Shown here: one piece after another, positions 54,290-64,000 of the stretch | Position numbering within the stretch: the first letter of the stretch is position 1 | Layout of the letters: each line of letters opens with the position of its first letter | NCBI GenBank assembly: GCA_021234155.1 | Contig: JAJEKV010000200.1 | Span: forward strand, 216,001 to 280,000 | Reading direction: 5' to 3' | DNA length: 64,000 bases | DNA from: Isoetes taiwanensis | Lineage: Eukaryota; Streptophyta; Lycopodiopsida; Isoetales; Isoetaceae | The notes under the pieces: model-generated | Seen by the model: only the letters and a program-made list of their open reading frames with translations | Databases searched by the model: none | Told to the model about the DNA's origin: nothing | Made by a program: the position numbers and the translations under genes

Positions 54290-54478
54290 GCCTACTACAA
54301 GGGTTTTTCCTCCTACATGGGGGGTTTTTTCATCCCAGTGGTAGAGACACATTGTCTGGGGTTTTACGTGGTTTTCTTTTGTGTTTGGAAACTTTCCGCT
54401 ATATTGTAAAACCGTCTCGTAGGCCAGTTGGCCTCTGTGGACGTTAAAATATACTTCCTTCCTTCCTTCCTTCCTTCT
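54290..54478 (+). mobile_element. LINE 3' end with CTTC repeat tail
   Basis: 'gggtttttcctcc' and a T-run at 54299-54330, then stem AGGCC (54421-54425), loop AGTT, GGCCT (54430-54434), 'CTGTGGACGTTAAAA', then CTTC repeats to about 54477. Same 3' layout as LINE-A and LINE-D, with a different stem and repeat. The body is missing; overlapping frames at 54026-54447 show no domain. Confidence 0.75.
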
Positions 54479-54479
54479 G

Positions 54480-56460
54480 ATCTGAAATCCGGACCCCTAA
54501 TTCAATTAAATCCGTCTTGATTCCTTCATTTCGGTCCATTAGCATGCTTGGCCTTTCGAGTCATATTAGGATGCCTCCAAAAGTTCTAGCTCCTTCTGTG
54601 ACGACTCCATTGCAGGGAAAAGCCGTTGTTGCAGCCCATGCTTAGCAGTCAGATTCATCATGGTTACTTTTGGCTTACTCTAGACCTTCTCATTATAGAA
54701 TTCTTATTATTTAGTTTTAGGATAAGCTATGGACATTCAGGGACATAGCCCAAATTCTGTAAGGCAGTGCGCAACACAGGTTTGGGTACGAAGGAGAAGT
54801 TTTAGTAGGTTAGAGTAGCTTGTTGAGAATTTTGATTGCATATTTGAATTCAACGTGTTCGAATTAGTAAAAAACAAGTCTCAAACCTGTTAAAAATTGA
54901 ATGTTTTCTTTTGGCAAAAAAATAACTCGTTATCACTTCTGCTGATAACTCCTTATACGTGATTTTCGCGTTAGCCGTTAGCTAACTACTAACTGCTAAC
55001 TCCCAACTATGAAGGCAACTGCCACCAGCTGCAGTAGCACCAAACTAGTCACCTTCAAGTACTACCTCCAATCTTACACTCTGAGATTCATCCTTTTTGT
55101 TCGAACTTAGTTCCCTTTCTAGTGTTCCTCAAGTGTTAGGGAGCACGCATCCAATTGCTAGAAACCCGACCTGAGTAGCTCAAGTCTTTGGAGATTTAGC
55201 GATTGATCTGCCCTCCAGATTCTTCCGCCGTAGATGTAGAACTGTGAAACGATAGACCTCCTGGGTGAGATTCAGATGCTGGAGTGGCCTGGCCCCTAAA
55301 GTTTACTACCGAAAGAACCAAGGAGTCATTGTTGCAGAGAGGGGGCTTTACTGACAGCTCTCACGTCAGAGAATTTATCAATTTTAGACACAAAACCATG
55401 GAGAAGCCAGCCTCCAGGGCAATATTCAAGAATTGAAGTGACCGAAAGTGATTGATTAAGCTACATCTGAAAGCTGCAAGAACTCCACCACCAAAGGTCG
55501 GTGCAATTTGCTTTAATACTGCTTTTCGTCGGATGTTTCTATCTTCTTTTCTGCTCCTAGTGATATCATGTAAGATAGGGAAAATTGACATGGAACTTGA
55601 GAACATTGTCCTCCTAGAAAAAAAGACTATTTTGGTATAATATAGAACCATCACAATTTGAAATATACTTGTACTTTACATCAAAGTATTAAATATATAT
55701 ATAATTGGATTAAAACTTTGCAATATTTTTGGCATTCATGTTGTCCAATTTGAAGAGATAGAGTCCTTAATTTGCTTTATTTCAGTATTGTAAAATATAC
55801 AATGATTGCTATATTTCTGTCAACTAAATCGCGCCAGACGCGATGTTCTTGTTTTTATTTCCCCGCTTGACATTTCTTATTTATGTATCTCAATAGAGGC
55901 CTTAGAGAAACTGTTCAAAAATAAGCATTAGAGGTTTGATAGGATCACTTAAGGGCCCAACCTATGCCAGCATGGAAAACCCATGACCAACCCCTATTTC
56001 GGCATGTACAGGCTTTTTTATCCAGGCCTAAGAGTTTGTTCCACGTGTCATTCATCTGCAGGCTCGGCAAGATCCGCATCTGCTTGAACTCAGGGTTCGT
56101 GGGTTGGAGGGAAATTATTGCAACTCCATCCGCCCTAATTTACTGCCTAAACTTTTGTATTTTTTCCCTCTCTATGAAGACTCTGTCCCCCTCCATAGCG
56201 CCAAGCTCTGTGAGGTATTCTTTACAAGCTCAGTGAGGTTTAAGCATTGTAAACTTTATCATTTGATGTACTCCTAAACTCTTCTTTTCTTGCTTTCAGA
56301 TGGCAATTAGTTCAATCACAATTGAATTCGATTAAGGCTGTTTCAATGTCTTTGTTGGAAGCTTCATTACTCTTCAACCTGCTTTATGGGGTGAATTTCT
56401 GGGACAAATGATGCACATTGGAGGGCCATAGTTGTCGGATTTGAGTGTAAAGGAGATTTT
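54480..56460. other. noncoding stretch
   Basis: No gene, RNA or structured repeat recognised. A few short frames on both strands around 55361-55654 overlap each other without domains. Confidence 0.5.
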
Positions 56461-56465
56461 ATGTC

Positions 56466-56990
56466 TTGGTTAAACATGTCTATACCCATATGTTATGGAA
56501 TAGGCAATTCAATGATCTCTTTAACGATGAGGGAACTCTAGATCTACCTCCTCATCGCCCAGAAGATCATACAATACAAATGCAAGAAAATGCAAAGCCT
56601 CCAAATAAGGCGCCTTACCAAGTCAACCATTTTGAAAAACTGGAGCTTGAAAAGAAGATAACAGAGATGTTAGACCATCAGCTAATACGACCTAGATGCT
56701 CACCTTTTGGCACACCAGTTATTTCTGATTAAAAAGAAAGAAAACGGATATAGAATGTGTGTAGACTATCGAGCCCTCAACAAACTGACTGTAAAGGATA
56801 AGTTCCCGTGCCCGAGCCAGCGATTTATTTGATGAGTTACGAGGTGCTTGCATCTCTAGCAACTCAATAATATTTTGCCATCTCATCTTTGAGAGTTACG
56901 GCACCCGATATTGGGGAAAAGTGTCCTTGTTCTTTGGCGATATTCTTATATACAATAGATCTATAGAGGTTACCTGAGACAACATCTTGA
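56466..56990 (+). pseudogene. Gypsy RT fragment (a different element)
   Basis: 'LPPHRPEDHTIQMQENAKPP' then NKAPYQVNHFEKLELEKKI, '[13 protein letters not shown]', and after a frame break '[18 protein letters not shown]'-like codons, the usual start of Gypsy RT. Degraded 'DELRGA' and 'GDILIYNRSIEVT' follow with a large internal deletion. Not the same copy as the Gypsy at 15-34 kb. Confidence 0.75.
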
Positions 56991-56999
56991 CCGGGTTTT

Positions 57000-57590
57000 T
57001 GACCTTCTTAAGCAGAGAACAACATTGGTATTGAATCGGTGAGTCAAAACTTTACAATGAATACTTTTCTTTGGAGTTCTACGAGCAAATTTGTGAACTA
57101 AAAGTAAGAACCGAACCTTTTTCTGCAAAGGCCTCGTCGTATAATTCACGGATGCCCCTAGTCCTATAATAATGGCACGACCTTCTTTGTTTGTAGAAAG
57201 TCGAGGATTTGGAGGAAAGCGGGGTTGTGGCAAAAGTTATGGCTGTAGAGAAATAGAAATTGTGGGAAAAATCGTAACAGTATAGATTTGTGCTAAATCT
57301 GTGCCAAGCCAAAGTGGTGTTGTTTTATGCTAAGCCTTAAAGTGGTGGCCAGAATCCGATGATGGGGCTGATTCCCGAGGCGAGCGAACTTTGCTAATAT
57401 CTCGTGGTGGCGGGATCGGTGCTTGGCGGGATTATTACATTCTTGAGCAGCTTAGGAGGTGGTGGCCAGCTTTTAGGTGTAAGGAGGTGTACTACTCGTT
57501 TTGAAAAAGTTAACCTTAATGAAAAGTTGTTTAGAAACAATAAGAAGATGTTTGCCCCAAAACAGTAGAAATATTACCTCTGTGTGCTAC
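57000..57590. other. noncoding stretch
   Basis: Minus-strand frames at 56970-57312 overlap in two phases and show no domain. GT-rich 'gtggtggccag' occurs twice (57342, 57460). Confidence 0.5.
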
Positions 57591-57594
57591 TGTA

Positions 57595-58545
57595 CATCCA
57601 TTGACTCAGCGGCGTTGGAGGCATGCTGGTATTCTCATAGTTGGTGCTTGGTATGAGGCAGGGCACTTGTTGACTTGGGATGCTTTTCAGACTAAGTTTA
57701 TGCTATCTCGATGGGACAAAGCTCTGTGGCAAAAGCTGGCTGGCATTCTGCCAGACGCTCCTTCACAATCAGTTGATGTGCCTATTTGGACTGGTCTCCA
57801 AATTGTTAATGCACAACGTCTTGTGCATTCATTATATCAAAAGCTAGTTGATGTTGACATTGTTTCCCCTCGGGGCTGGTTGGCGACTCTATTCCTCCCC
57901 TCCTCGGTAGAAGCGCGTATGTGGTCACGGAGTGCGGAATAAATTCTTTGCATCCCAAAGTTTCTACCTTATGGTGGCAACTCCTTCACAAATGTCTGCG
58001 GGTTAATGTCTTTGGTTCATAAGTTTTATCCCGCATTTGAACTCATCCCTTTGTGTAAGCGGCAAGTTGAGAGTATCGAAACCTTTGTTTTTCTATGTGA
58101 CCAAGTTGGCCCGGTTTAAATCATGGTTACTATCTCTCTTCCATGTGGTTTTAACTAGCCCGGTAGTGCTTCTAGCCATTTATCCTTCCACTTGGAGCGA
58201 CTTGAAACAACAGGGCTTTCCATTAGCTTCTAGGCTGTTTGTTATGGTCTATTTGGAAAGAAGGCGAATGTGTATCTTCAAAGGCTTATCAATTAGTGTC
58301 GACCAACTTCTTCACGGTAAGCAAAGGCAGTTGGTGAAGGCATATCTATGTTCTCAGCTTGCTCCTGAGAAAAAACGTTTGATTTTTGAGGAATATTTGG
58401 GTATCTTATCTTATGCATAGACAGGTGGCTGCACTCAGTGGATTATCTTTGTCTGCTGAGATTTTATTCATGTCTCTGCATCTATGTGTGTACTTCCTCT
58501 GGAATATTGAATAACAGTTTGTCGTCCTTCAAAAAAAAATATAGA
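57595..58545 (+). pseudogene. L1-type LINE C-terminal end (zf-RVT) with A tail
   Basis: Reads 'WRHAGILIVGAWYEAGHLLT', 'FMLSRWDKALWQKLAGILPD', then in shifted frames 'WWQLLHKCLRVNVFG' and 'ETFVFLCDQVGPV', the zinc-binding region after L1 RT (W...LL.K.L... and the HLFF.C..V class). It ends with 'gaataacagtttgtcgtcct' and a short A-run at 58531-58540. The RT part is absent: 5'-truncated insertion. Confidence 0.65.
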
Positions 58546-58549
58546 AATA

Positions 58550-59384
58550 TTGCCTTTTTATATAAGCCAATAGATATTGTAACATGTTTAGCCATATAAT
58601 TAAGTATTGTTTTGAAGTGATTCACCGTAGCTAACTCTCTAAGAGCGAACTTTAGATATAGGCAAATTACGTCAAGGTAAGTGGATGAGTCTTCTGTTAT
58701 TTTCTTGATTCGTTCTTTTGCAGAATGATAAATCGCCTCACCGAAACCTGTAGAACCCGGTCAGACTTACCTTGACGTAGTGCAATGGAAAGGGGTCAGG
58801 CATTCTTGCCAGCCCCCTGACCTCTCGGTGCTCCCGGGATTACGGGTCGGTGGCGGCAATGCCCTCCCCCTTTCCATTCTACATAACAAGGCATTTTTGC
58901 CTCAATTTCGAATGTTGCTAATGTTGAATGGTGTTTGTTTAGGCAAGCCATATATAGATCCTGCATTCTTCAATAGTTCTTTTAGCATGGCAAAGTCTTT
59001 TGTTGTGTTCCAGTTATTGATTGATGTCATTGGCATGTCTTCGTAGTGAGACAATAACGAAGTGTCACATGGGTCTTCTTTCTTTTTGCTTGGGACATTC
59101 TAGGGCATGTGCGGCCACCAATATGCCAGGGCCTCCTTCCAGGTGTAGCTAGGCGCGTTGTTGTGGTATTGGGATCTTAGGTAAAGAGCAACTTTCAACG
59201 GCGGTGTGGGAATGAATTTATACTGAATTAGTTATAATCATCAAGCATCTTTGGGCATTTTCCAAAATTATTTGCTTTGAGCATGCATAGCTTCCATGTC
59301 GATGGTCACGATCACAAAATTGGGATGTGATTACAAATATTGTAGTCTAAACAAATGATGGCATGGAAAATATGAGTTGTTCTC
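58550..59384. other. noncoding stretch with nested inverted repeats
   Basis: Contains the inverted-repeat cluster at 58669-58878. The rest is plain, with no gene recognised. Confidence 0.5.
58669..58878. repeat. two adjacent inverted-repeat pairs
   Basis: Pair 1: ACGTCAAGGTAAGT (58669-58682) and its exact complement (58765-58778). Pair 2: AATGGAAAGGGG (58784-58795) and its exact complement (58867-58878), with an inner pair GGTCAGG (58794-58800)/CCTGACC (58816-58822). The second half is GC-rich. Could be a foldback element. Confidence 0.8.
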
Positions 59385-60682
59385 ATGCTTAAACTTTTTT
59401 TTGCCGAACTATGTGAGGAACTAGGAGCTTTTTTTTGTAACTTTAAGGTGGCCCCTGACACTTCCCCAGTCATGAGGCGCATTCTTCATGCTTGGAGGGA
59501 GGTGCAAACAGTATGCTCCCCCATGACTATACCTCGAGAGGCTGGGAAAGTCGGTATATTACGGAATACTCATGTATGGGAAGAGAATGGGCGTCCCTTG
59601 GCATTAGTTCATCCTCGCATCTTTAAGAAATGGCGAGACCATGGGATCTTAAAATTACATCATCTTTGGGAAAAAGCGATAGGCGGATCTCTTGGATGGA
59701 ATTGGACTCAAAGTGCAAAGGCGGGGAGGGTGATAGAAAGATACTACGGAAAAATTCTAGGTAATGTGAAGCTTCTCTCGGGGTCTCTCGGTCACGAGGA
59801 AAAGTGGTCTGTCGGTGGTAAGGAGACATACAATGTTGCTAGTATATATCCGGGCCCCTCAGTGATGACTCCCCTCTTAAAGCGGAGGCTAGGCTTCAAG
59901 TGAGTGGATCGAGTGGCTAAGCTCCTCTTGGCAAACTCTGGAAAACCTTATGCTCTAGGAGAATACAATTTTTTAGATGGGAGGCCCTCCAAGGAGGTCT
60001 CAACACTAAAGTGAAGTTGGTCCATAGAGGAATTGTGTCTTGATTTATGTCCTCTTGGGTGCCGGGCTAGCGAATCTCTTCCACATCTCTTTTTACGTCC
60101 AAAATTATTGAGTTACGGTATTGGGTATGCCACTGTTGTAAGGCTGCATATGCATCAACTTGGATGGCGAATGTTGTTATGGTCTCGGGGCAGAGATTGT
60201 ATTGAAGCCTCCTTGGTTAGTTTGGCTCTACGGACTATATGGAGACATCGGTGCGATGTCACTTTGGGGGGCAATCTATCTCTATTGAAACTCAAAAGTC
60301 TTTTTAATAAGGAAGTTGCTTTAATGGCATTGTCCCACCACGGGAAGATGGGGATGAGCTATAATAAAGGATTGGACGAGAATTGGTAAGATTGAAGGAT
60401 TTTATAACTACTTCAAGTGCCATTGGATGAGCTCACGAGGACCTAGACCTTCATGATAGGTCTAATGGTGGATCAATCACGAGTTTAGTGGAGAAAGTAA
60501 TCTGATGGCCCGACCCGGATAGGGTCTCTCTACCATTATGTTGTTGTGGAATAGGACTTCCTTTAGTACGCACATCATGATGCATAGAGAACCCATATAA
60601 AAGCCCTAATGCTTCCTATTTGTCCCATTGGGGAATCTTTGTATCTTTACTATTTTTATTAATAACAAAAAACACACTCTTA

Positions 60683-60724
<42 letters not shown>
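59385..60724 (+). pseudogene. L1-type LINE C-terminal end with 37-base A tail
   Basis: 'VAPDTSPVMRRILHAWREVQ', 'PLALVHPRIFKKWRDHGILK', 'WEKAIGGSLGWNW' is the post-RT region of plant L1 LINEs. After frame breaks comes 'ESLPHLFLRPKLLSYGIGYA' (zf-RVT zone) and 'SLALRTIWRHRCDVTLGG'. 3' UTR, then an A-run at 60688-60724. Long uninterrupted A tail suggests a fairly young insertion although the frame is broken. 5'-truncated. Confidence 0.75.
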
Positions 60725-60725
<1 letters not shown>

Positions 60726-60729
60726 AACA

Positions 60730-62140
60730 TCTCTTGATATTAGAATATTTCGAAGTGTTTTACTCGCTTTACAAAAAGAAGAGGGTTTGCTATGTCAAAA
60801 CAATAACCACCTCTGGGACCCCACTCCTTTAAAAGAATTTGTTAGTTGTTCTTTGACATTTATAGTCCTTGAAGTCTTTTGTACTGAAAGAAATGACATC
60901 CTCACATTTTATACCTCCCTTAGCTTGTTTTCCTCACCTAACTTCTAATTCTTTCTTTTTCCTTGCTTTGGACACGCAGGTTTGAGCCTGCTAGACGATG
61001 GTTTTGACAGGTGTTGTCTATTTGTTCATTGTTGATCGGGGACAATATAACATGCTCAACTTTTTTTGTAACTTCATTTTTCTGGCATTTTGAACCATTT
61101 GCAAATTGTCTGAAGTCATTTTCCTTAAATTCATAGCTTTACAACCTTAGTTTATTTTTATTTCTTACTAGGTGCCTAGTTACCATTTTGGAGCTGTCGG
61201 CACGTTTGGTGTTGGATAAGCCACATCTCATTTGAGTCAATTAAACATGTCGATTCCATGAAGGGAAAATAAGATATGCATGATAGGCATGGAACAAGGA
61301 TGAGATCATTTTTTTATGATTGGAACCCAACATTTGCAACGTCAATGATTGTGGAGGGCTTTAACTTGGTCTACAAAACGGCTCAACCAGAAATAGTACC
61401 TTCAAGTGAGAAAACCGACATGTGGAGGGTTTTAACTTGGTCTCCAAAACGAAATAGTACCTTCAAGTGAGAAAACCGACATATGAACAAAAATGTGGGT
61501 ACTTTCAATGAGAAAACCGACATAATGGTTCGAAAATAGGAGGGTTTGGCCCCAAGAAATCCAGCCATTCTTAACAACTTCGGATGAGATAAAAATAATT
61601 CCGGGGATTTTTTGACTATTTTTGTAAAAAGAGTGAAAAATGCGCTTAAAACAGGTGGGCTGGCCTTTTTCCAGGACAACAAATCGAAGGCGACATTTTT
61701 TCCCAATTGGGTGGGCCACTAAATTCGAGCAAAATAACCAAGGCATATCGGGCCCAGTATGTATCGGACGCCGTCATGTTATAGCCACAGGCATATCCAT
61801 GGTATATCCGTGTCTTTCACATGTTATAGCCACGCCAAAAAAAAAAAATTACACGGTGTGGACATCAGTTTTTCCCATTTAAGGCTGGCTATAACATGCC
61901 CATGTCCGACATTTACCGGGATGGAGGCATATCACCCAAATGGCCCGGACCGGAGGTCGGGGCCACTAAGTCGAGCCAAATAACCTGGGCCTATCACCCG
62001 AATGGCCCGGACCGGAGGTTGGGGATCTGCAGGATATTCGGTTTATCGGTTTTGTCCTCTAAATAAAAGTGGGAGAAAGACAGGTTAACAGCTTGCGTCT
62101 TTTATTCTGTACTGCCATTCTAGCCATTTGATCTGGTACC
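60730..62140. other. noncoding stretch with tandem repeats
   Basis: 61355-61530: a 76-bp-like unit with 'tttaacttggtct', 'aaatagtaccttcaagtgag', 'aaaaccgacat' repeats two to three times. 61705-62020: 'gggccacta', 'tcgag', 'aaataacc', 'gcccggaccggaggt' recur about twice, and 'catgttatagccac' twice. No gene seen. Confidence 0.6.
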
Positions 62141-62145
62141 ATTCA

Positions 62146-62956
62146 ATGAAGACTTGCTCTTGCTGCAGCAGCACTAAATCTAAAAAGCCGAAGAAGGGCC
62201 TCTGGTCTCCGGACGAGGATGATAAGCTTACGAAATTTGTGTCCAAGCATGGCATCATAAAATGGAGCCAGGTTCCGGTCTCGGCTGGTAATGTCCATTC
62301 TTAGAATAGAATTCATAGACACTAAAAACGTTTAGACTGATATAATGCTTGTGTTTCCTGTTTTTGCTTCAGGATTAGAGCGCTGCGGCAAGAGCTGCAG
62401 ACTCAGATGGCTCAATTACTTAAGACCCGGCATCAAACGAGGAGAATTTTCAGCCGAGGAGCAAAAGCTTGTGTTTGATCTGCACTCCATTTATGGTAAC
62501 AGGTGACAGACTGAGAGATTTAGACTTCAATTGAACGAAGCGACACAATGTAGGAATGACCCATGTGTTTGTATTTATAAATGCAGATGGTCTTTGATTG
62601 CGCAGCACATACCAGGCAGGACAGATAACGAAATAAAAAATTTTGGAACCTTGTGCGAAAAGCCTTCAAAAGCAGTGGGCTTGGGCCGGCCGTCTAGTTA
62701 CAGGCTAGCAGTGCCCTTTAAATTGACATTCCGAATTTGGAAGATGAGGCGAAAATTGAATACCCTGTTCATATGCAACAAAGAGAGCGTTTTGATGGCA
62801 GAGGAATCCAATGTGAATTGCAGCAGCCCTTCCATTGAATCAGACATGAAGAGCCTGTCTGACCTCATATATTTTCCTGATGCTGCTGTGCATGAGCACA
62901 CTGACTTGTTCCATCTGCTCCAACCAGATTCCCTTCCTTACCTTGGATTTTGCTAG
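62146..62956 (+). CDS. R2R3-MYB transcription factor, second copy with altered R3 helix
   Basis: Exons 62146-62287 (142 bp), 62373-62502 (130 bp), 62587-62956 (370 bp); GT..AG borders; 213 codons plus stop. Close relative of the 42-kb gene with the same intron positions; exon 1 has one extra Ser codon. R2 is normal: '[20 protein letters not shown]', '[20 protein letters not shown]'. In R3 '[20 protein letters not shown]' is followed by GTLCEKP instead of WNLVRKP. One T is lost at about 62641-62646 and one A gained at about 62655-62661, so seven residues are read in another frame, including the last conserved Trp of R3. The frame is open to the end, so the gene may be expressed, but DNA binding could be weakened. 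A LINE 3' end sits about 130 bp downstream. Confidence 0.82.
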
Positions 62957-63079
62957 CCTAGAATTTCAATATGCTGGATTTTTCCCTTTCTGCCATGCTC
63001 ATTGTGTACATAATTACTCATGTGCTTTCACGTTCCTATTTGGCCCTTTTTATTAGTATTAGTAGTAAGACTTGTTCTT

Positions 63080-63365
63080 CATCTTCACTGCCATTGTTAG
63101 GAACATATTTTCAAGAGGTCATGGACTTGCAGACATATCCTCGAACACGATCTTAACATGTACCACAATATTCCATGATTTTGTGCAGTTTGTCAGCATT
63201 CTTTATTACTACCATGGTTTTTCCCTCGAAAACCCTTCGGTCCGAGGGTTTTTTAATCCAGACAGTAATATGTCTGCTGCACTCATAGGCTGATTGATAT
63301 CCATGGATGGTACAAATCATTCAATTTAATTCAATTCTTATACATTTTATTCTATTCTATTCTGT
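63080..63365 (+). mobile_element. LINE-E, 3' end only, LINE-A family
   Basis: 'GTYFQEVMDLQTYPRTRS' and stop at 63156 match the last residues of LINE-A ('GSYLQEVMDMQGQLCPRARA'). The 3' UTR has the CCCTCG...CGAGGG hairpin with TTCG (63223-63248), 'taatccagacagtaatatgt', a degraded 3' stem and TTCTA-like repeats to 63365. The 42-kb MYB flank lacks it at the matching place (about 41875), as does duplication copy 1 (about 38170). Confidence 0.88.
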
Positions 63366-63369
63366 TACC

Positions 63370-64000
63370 CATATTTGCTAACTTGTAAAGTCCTTGAAGA
63401 ACTTGGAACTCACATTGAATCAAGTACAATGAAAAATGAAACTAAAAGGGCGAATGTGCATTGTTGTATCTTGTCATTGCATGCCATCTCTACTCCAGGC
63501 TTGCGCAAGTTAAACACAACACATCGGATATTCCATAGATATAACATACCCTTTAAGTGTCCCTAAAGGTAAAAGATCTCATGATAACTACTACATTAAA
63601 TTGCATTGAATTGAATTGTTTTATCATCATGGCGACACACACCGACACCACGAGATCTAAGGGACCCAATACAAAAGAACACAATAAGCCTACTACCCAA
63701 TACAAAGAACACAATCCCATCACTATGCACCATCTGAAAAAACTCTACCCCTCTGAGTTTTGAAGGGACAACCTTCTGATATTAATAGGTGTAATGCAGA
63801 GATGAGCGTATACATGCCAATGTTCTCAATGGATATAGCTCATGTTGATGGTCAAAAGCTCTATGTTATAAGATGCTAGTACCAAGTATAAAGTGCGCAA
63901 AAAGCATCTAGGGTCTTGCACGTAGGGATACATGTGCGCAAAAGCATCGAGGTCTTGCTGTAGAGATACATGTGTCTTTTGCCTCTTCATGGGAGATTTG
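63370..64000. other. noncoding 3' flank of the second MYB gene
   Basis: 63366-63510 is similar to the flank of the 42-kb MYB gene ('cattgcatgccatctct'). 63893-63973 is a two-unit tandem repeat of about 40 bp ('gtgcgcaaaa', 'agcatc', 'gtcttgc', 'gatacat'). No gene recognised. Confidence 0.6.

Noticed and set aside
54026..54447. Two overlapping frames on opposite strands as LINE ORF1 or a host gene
   Set aside because: No zinc knuckle, RRM or other domain. The plus frame runs into the LINE 3' end.
1..64000. CRISPR arrays, bacterial operons, phage or plasmid genes
   Set aside because: No regularly spaced repeats and no prokaryotic gene organisation. Introns and plant retroelements throughout point to a eukaryote.

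Overview
The window looks like nuclear DNA of a land plant with a large, repeat-rich genome, most likely a fern or another non-flowering plant (inference). The evidence is: R2R3-MYB genes with the usual three-exon plan, GT..AG introns, fragments of a plant mitochondrial intermediate peptidase and of a DUF829/TMEM53 protein, and dense Copia, Gypsy and LINE retrotransposons. DUF7869-type and HUH-type transposon proteins are also present, which I associate with algae and seed-free plants. I see no bacterial operons, CRISPR arrays or phage genes. Only two host-type genes look close to intact, the MYB genes at 41.98-42.81 kb (minus) and 62.15-62.96 kb (plus).

Layout. 0-3.8 kb: decayed DUF7869 transposon gene followed by three degenerate tandem repeats. 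4-8.7 kb: hairpin-like short repeats, then three unrelated broken gene fragments (a coiled-coil protein, mitochondrial intermediate peptidase, DUF829), two of which clearly keep introns. 9.6-11.8 kb: two convergent genes that look like one DNA transposon (a PGKKD-like/YHxx-type protein and a RING-like Cys/His protein). 13.0-13.3 kb: a foldback. 15.2-34.1 kb: one old minus-strand Gypsy element broken up by nested insertions. LINE-A (plus, 18.25-26.18 kb) sits in its pol gene; LINE-A itself holds a 598-bp inverted-repeat DNA element and a second LINE (LINE-B, minus). A nearly intact Copia element (27.90-33.29 kb) lies in the Gypsy 5' part. A block of organellar DNA with a large-subunit rRNA fragment sits in the Gypsy C-terminal region.

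34.5-42.8 kb: two collinear copies of a segment that carries a MYB 3' end. Copy 1 was hit by LINE-D and copy 2 by a GC-rich element, so each copy is the empty site for the other's insertion. 42.9-45.8 kb: LINE endonuclease fragment, then a decayed Replitron-like HUH protein. 45.8-51.9 kb: mostly noncoding, with a dead MYB copy and tRNA-like relics. 51.9-60.7 kb: L1-type LINE remnants (one minus, two plus), a LINE tail and a Gypsy fragment. 62.1-63.4 kb: MYB copy with a LINE 3' end in its downstream flank.

The most notable signal is in the 3' ends of the non-L1 LINEs. Independent copies share a small stem-loop whose two arms change together, followed by GTGGACGTTAAAA and then a different simple repeat in each copy. 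A second upstream hairpin often has a UUCG-type loop. This looks like an RNA recognition module for target-primed reverse transcription.
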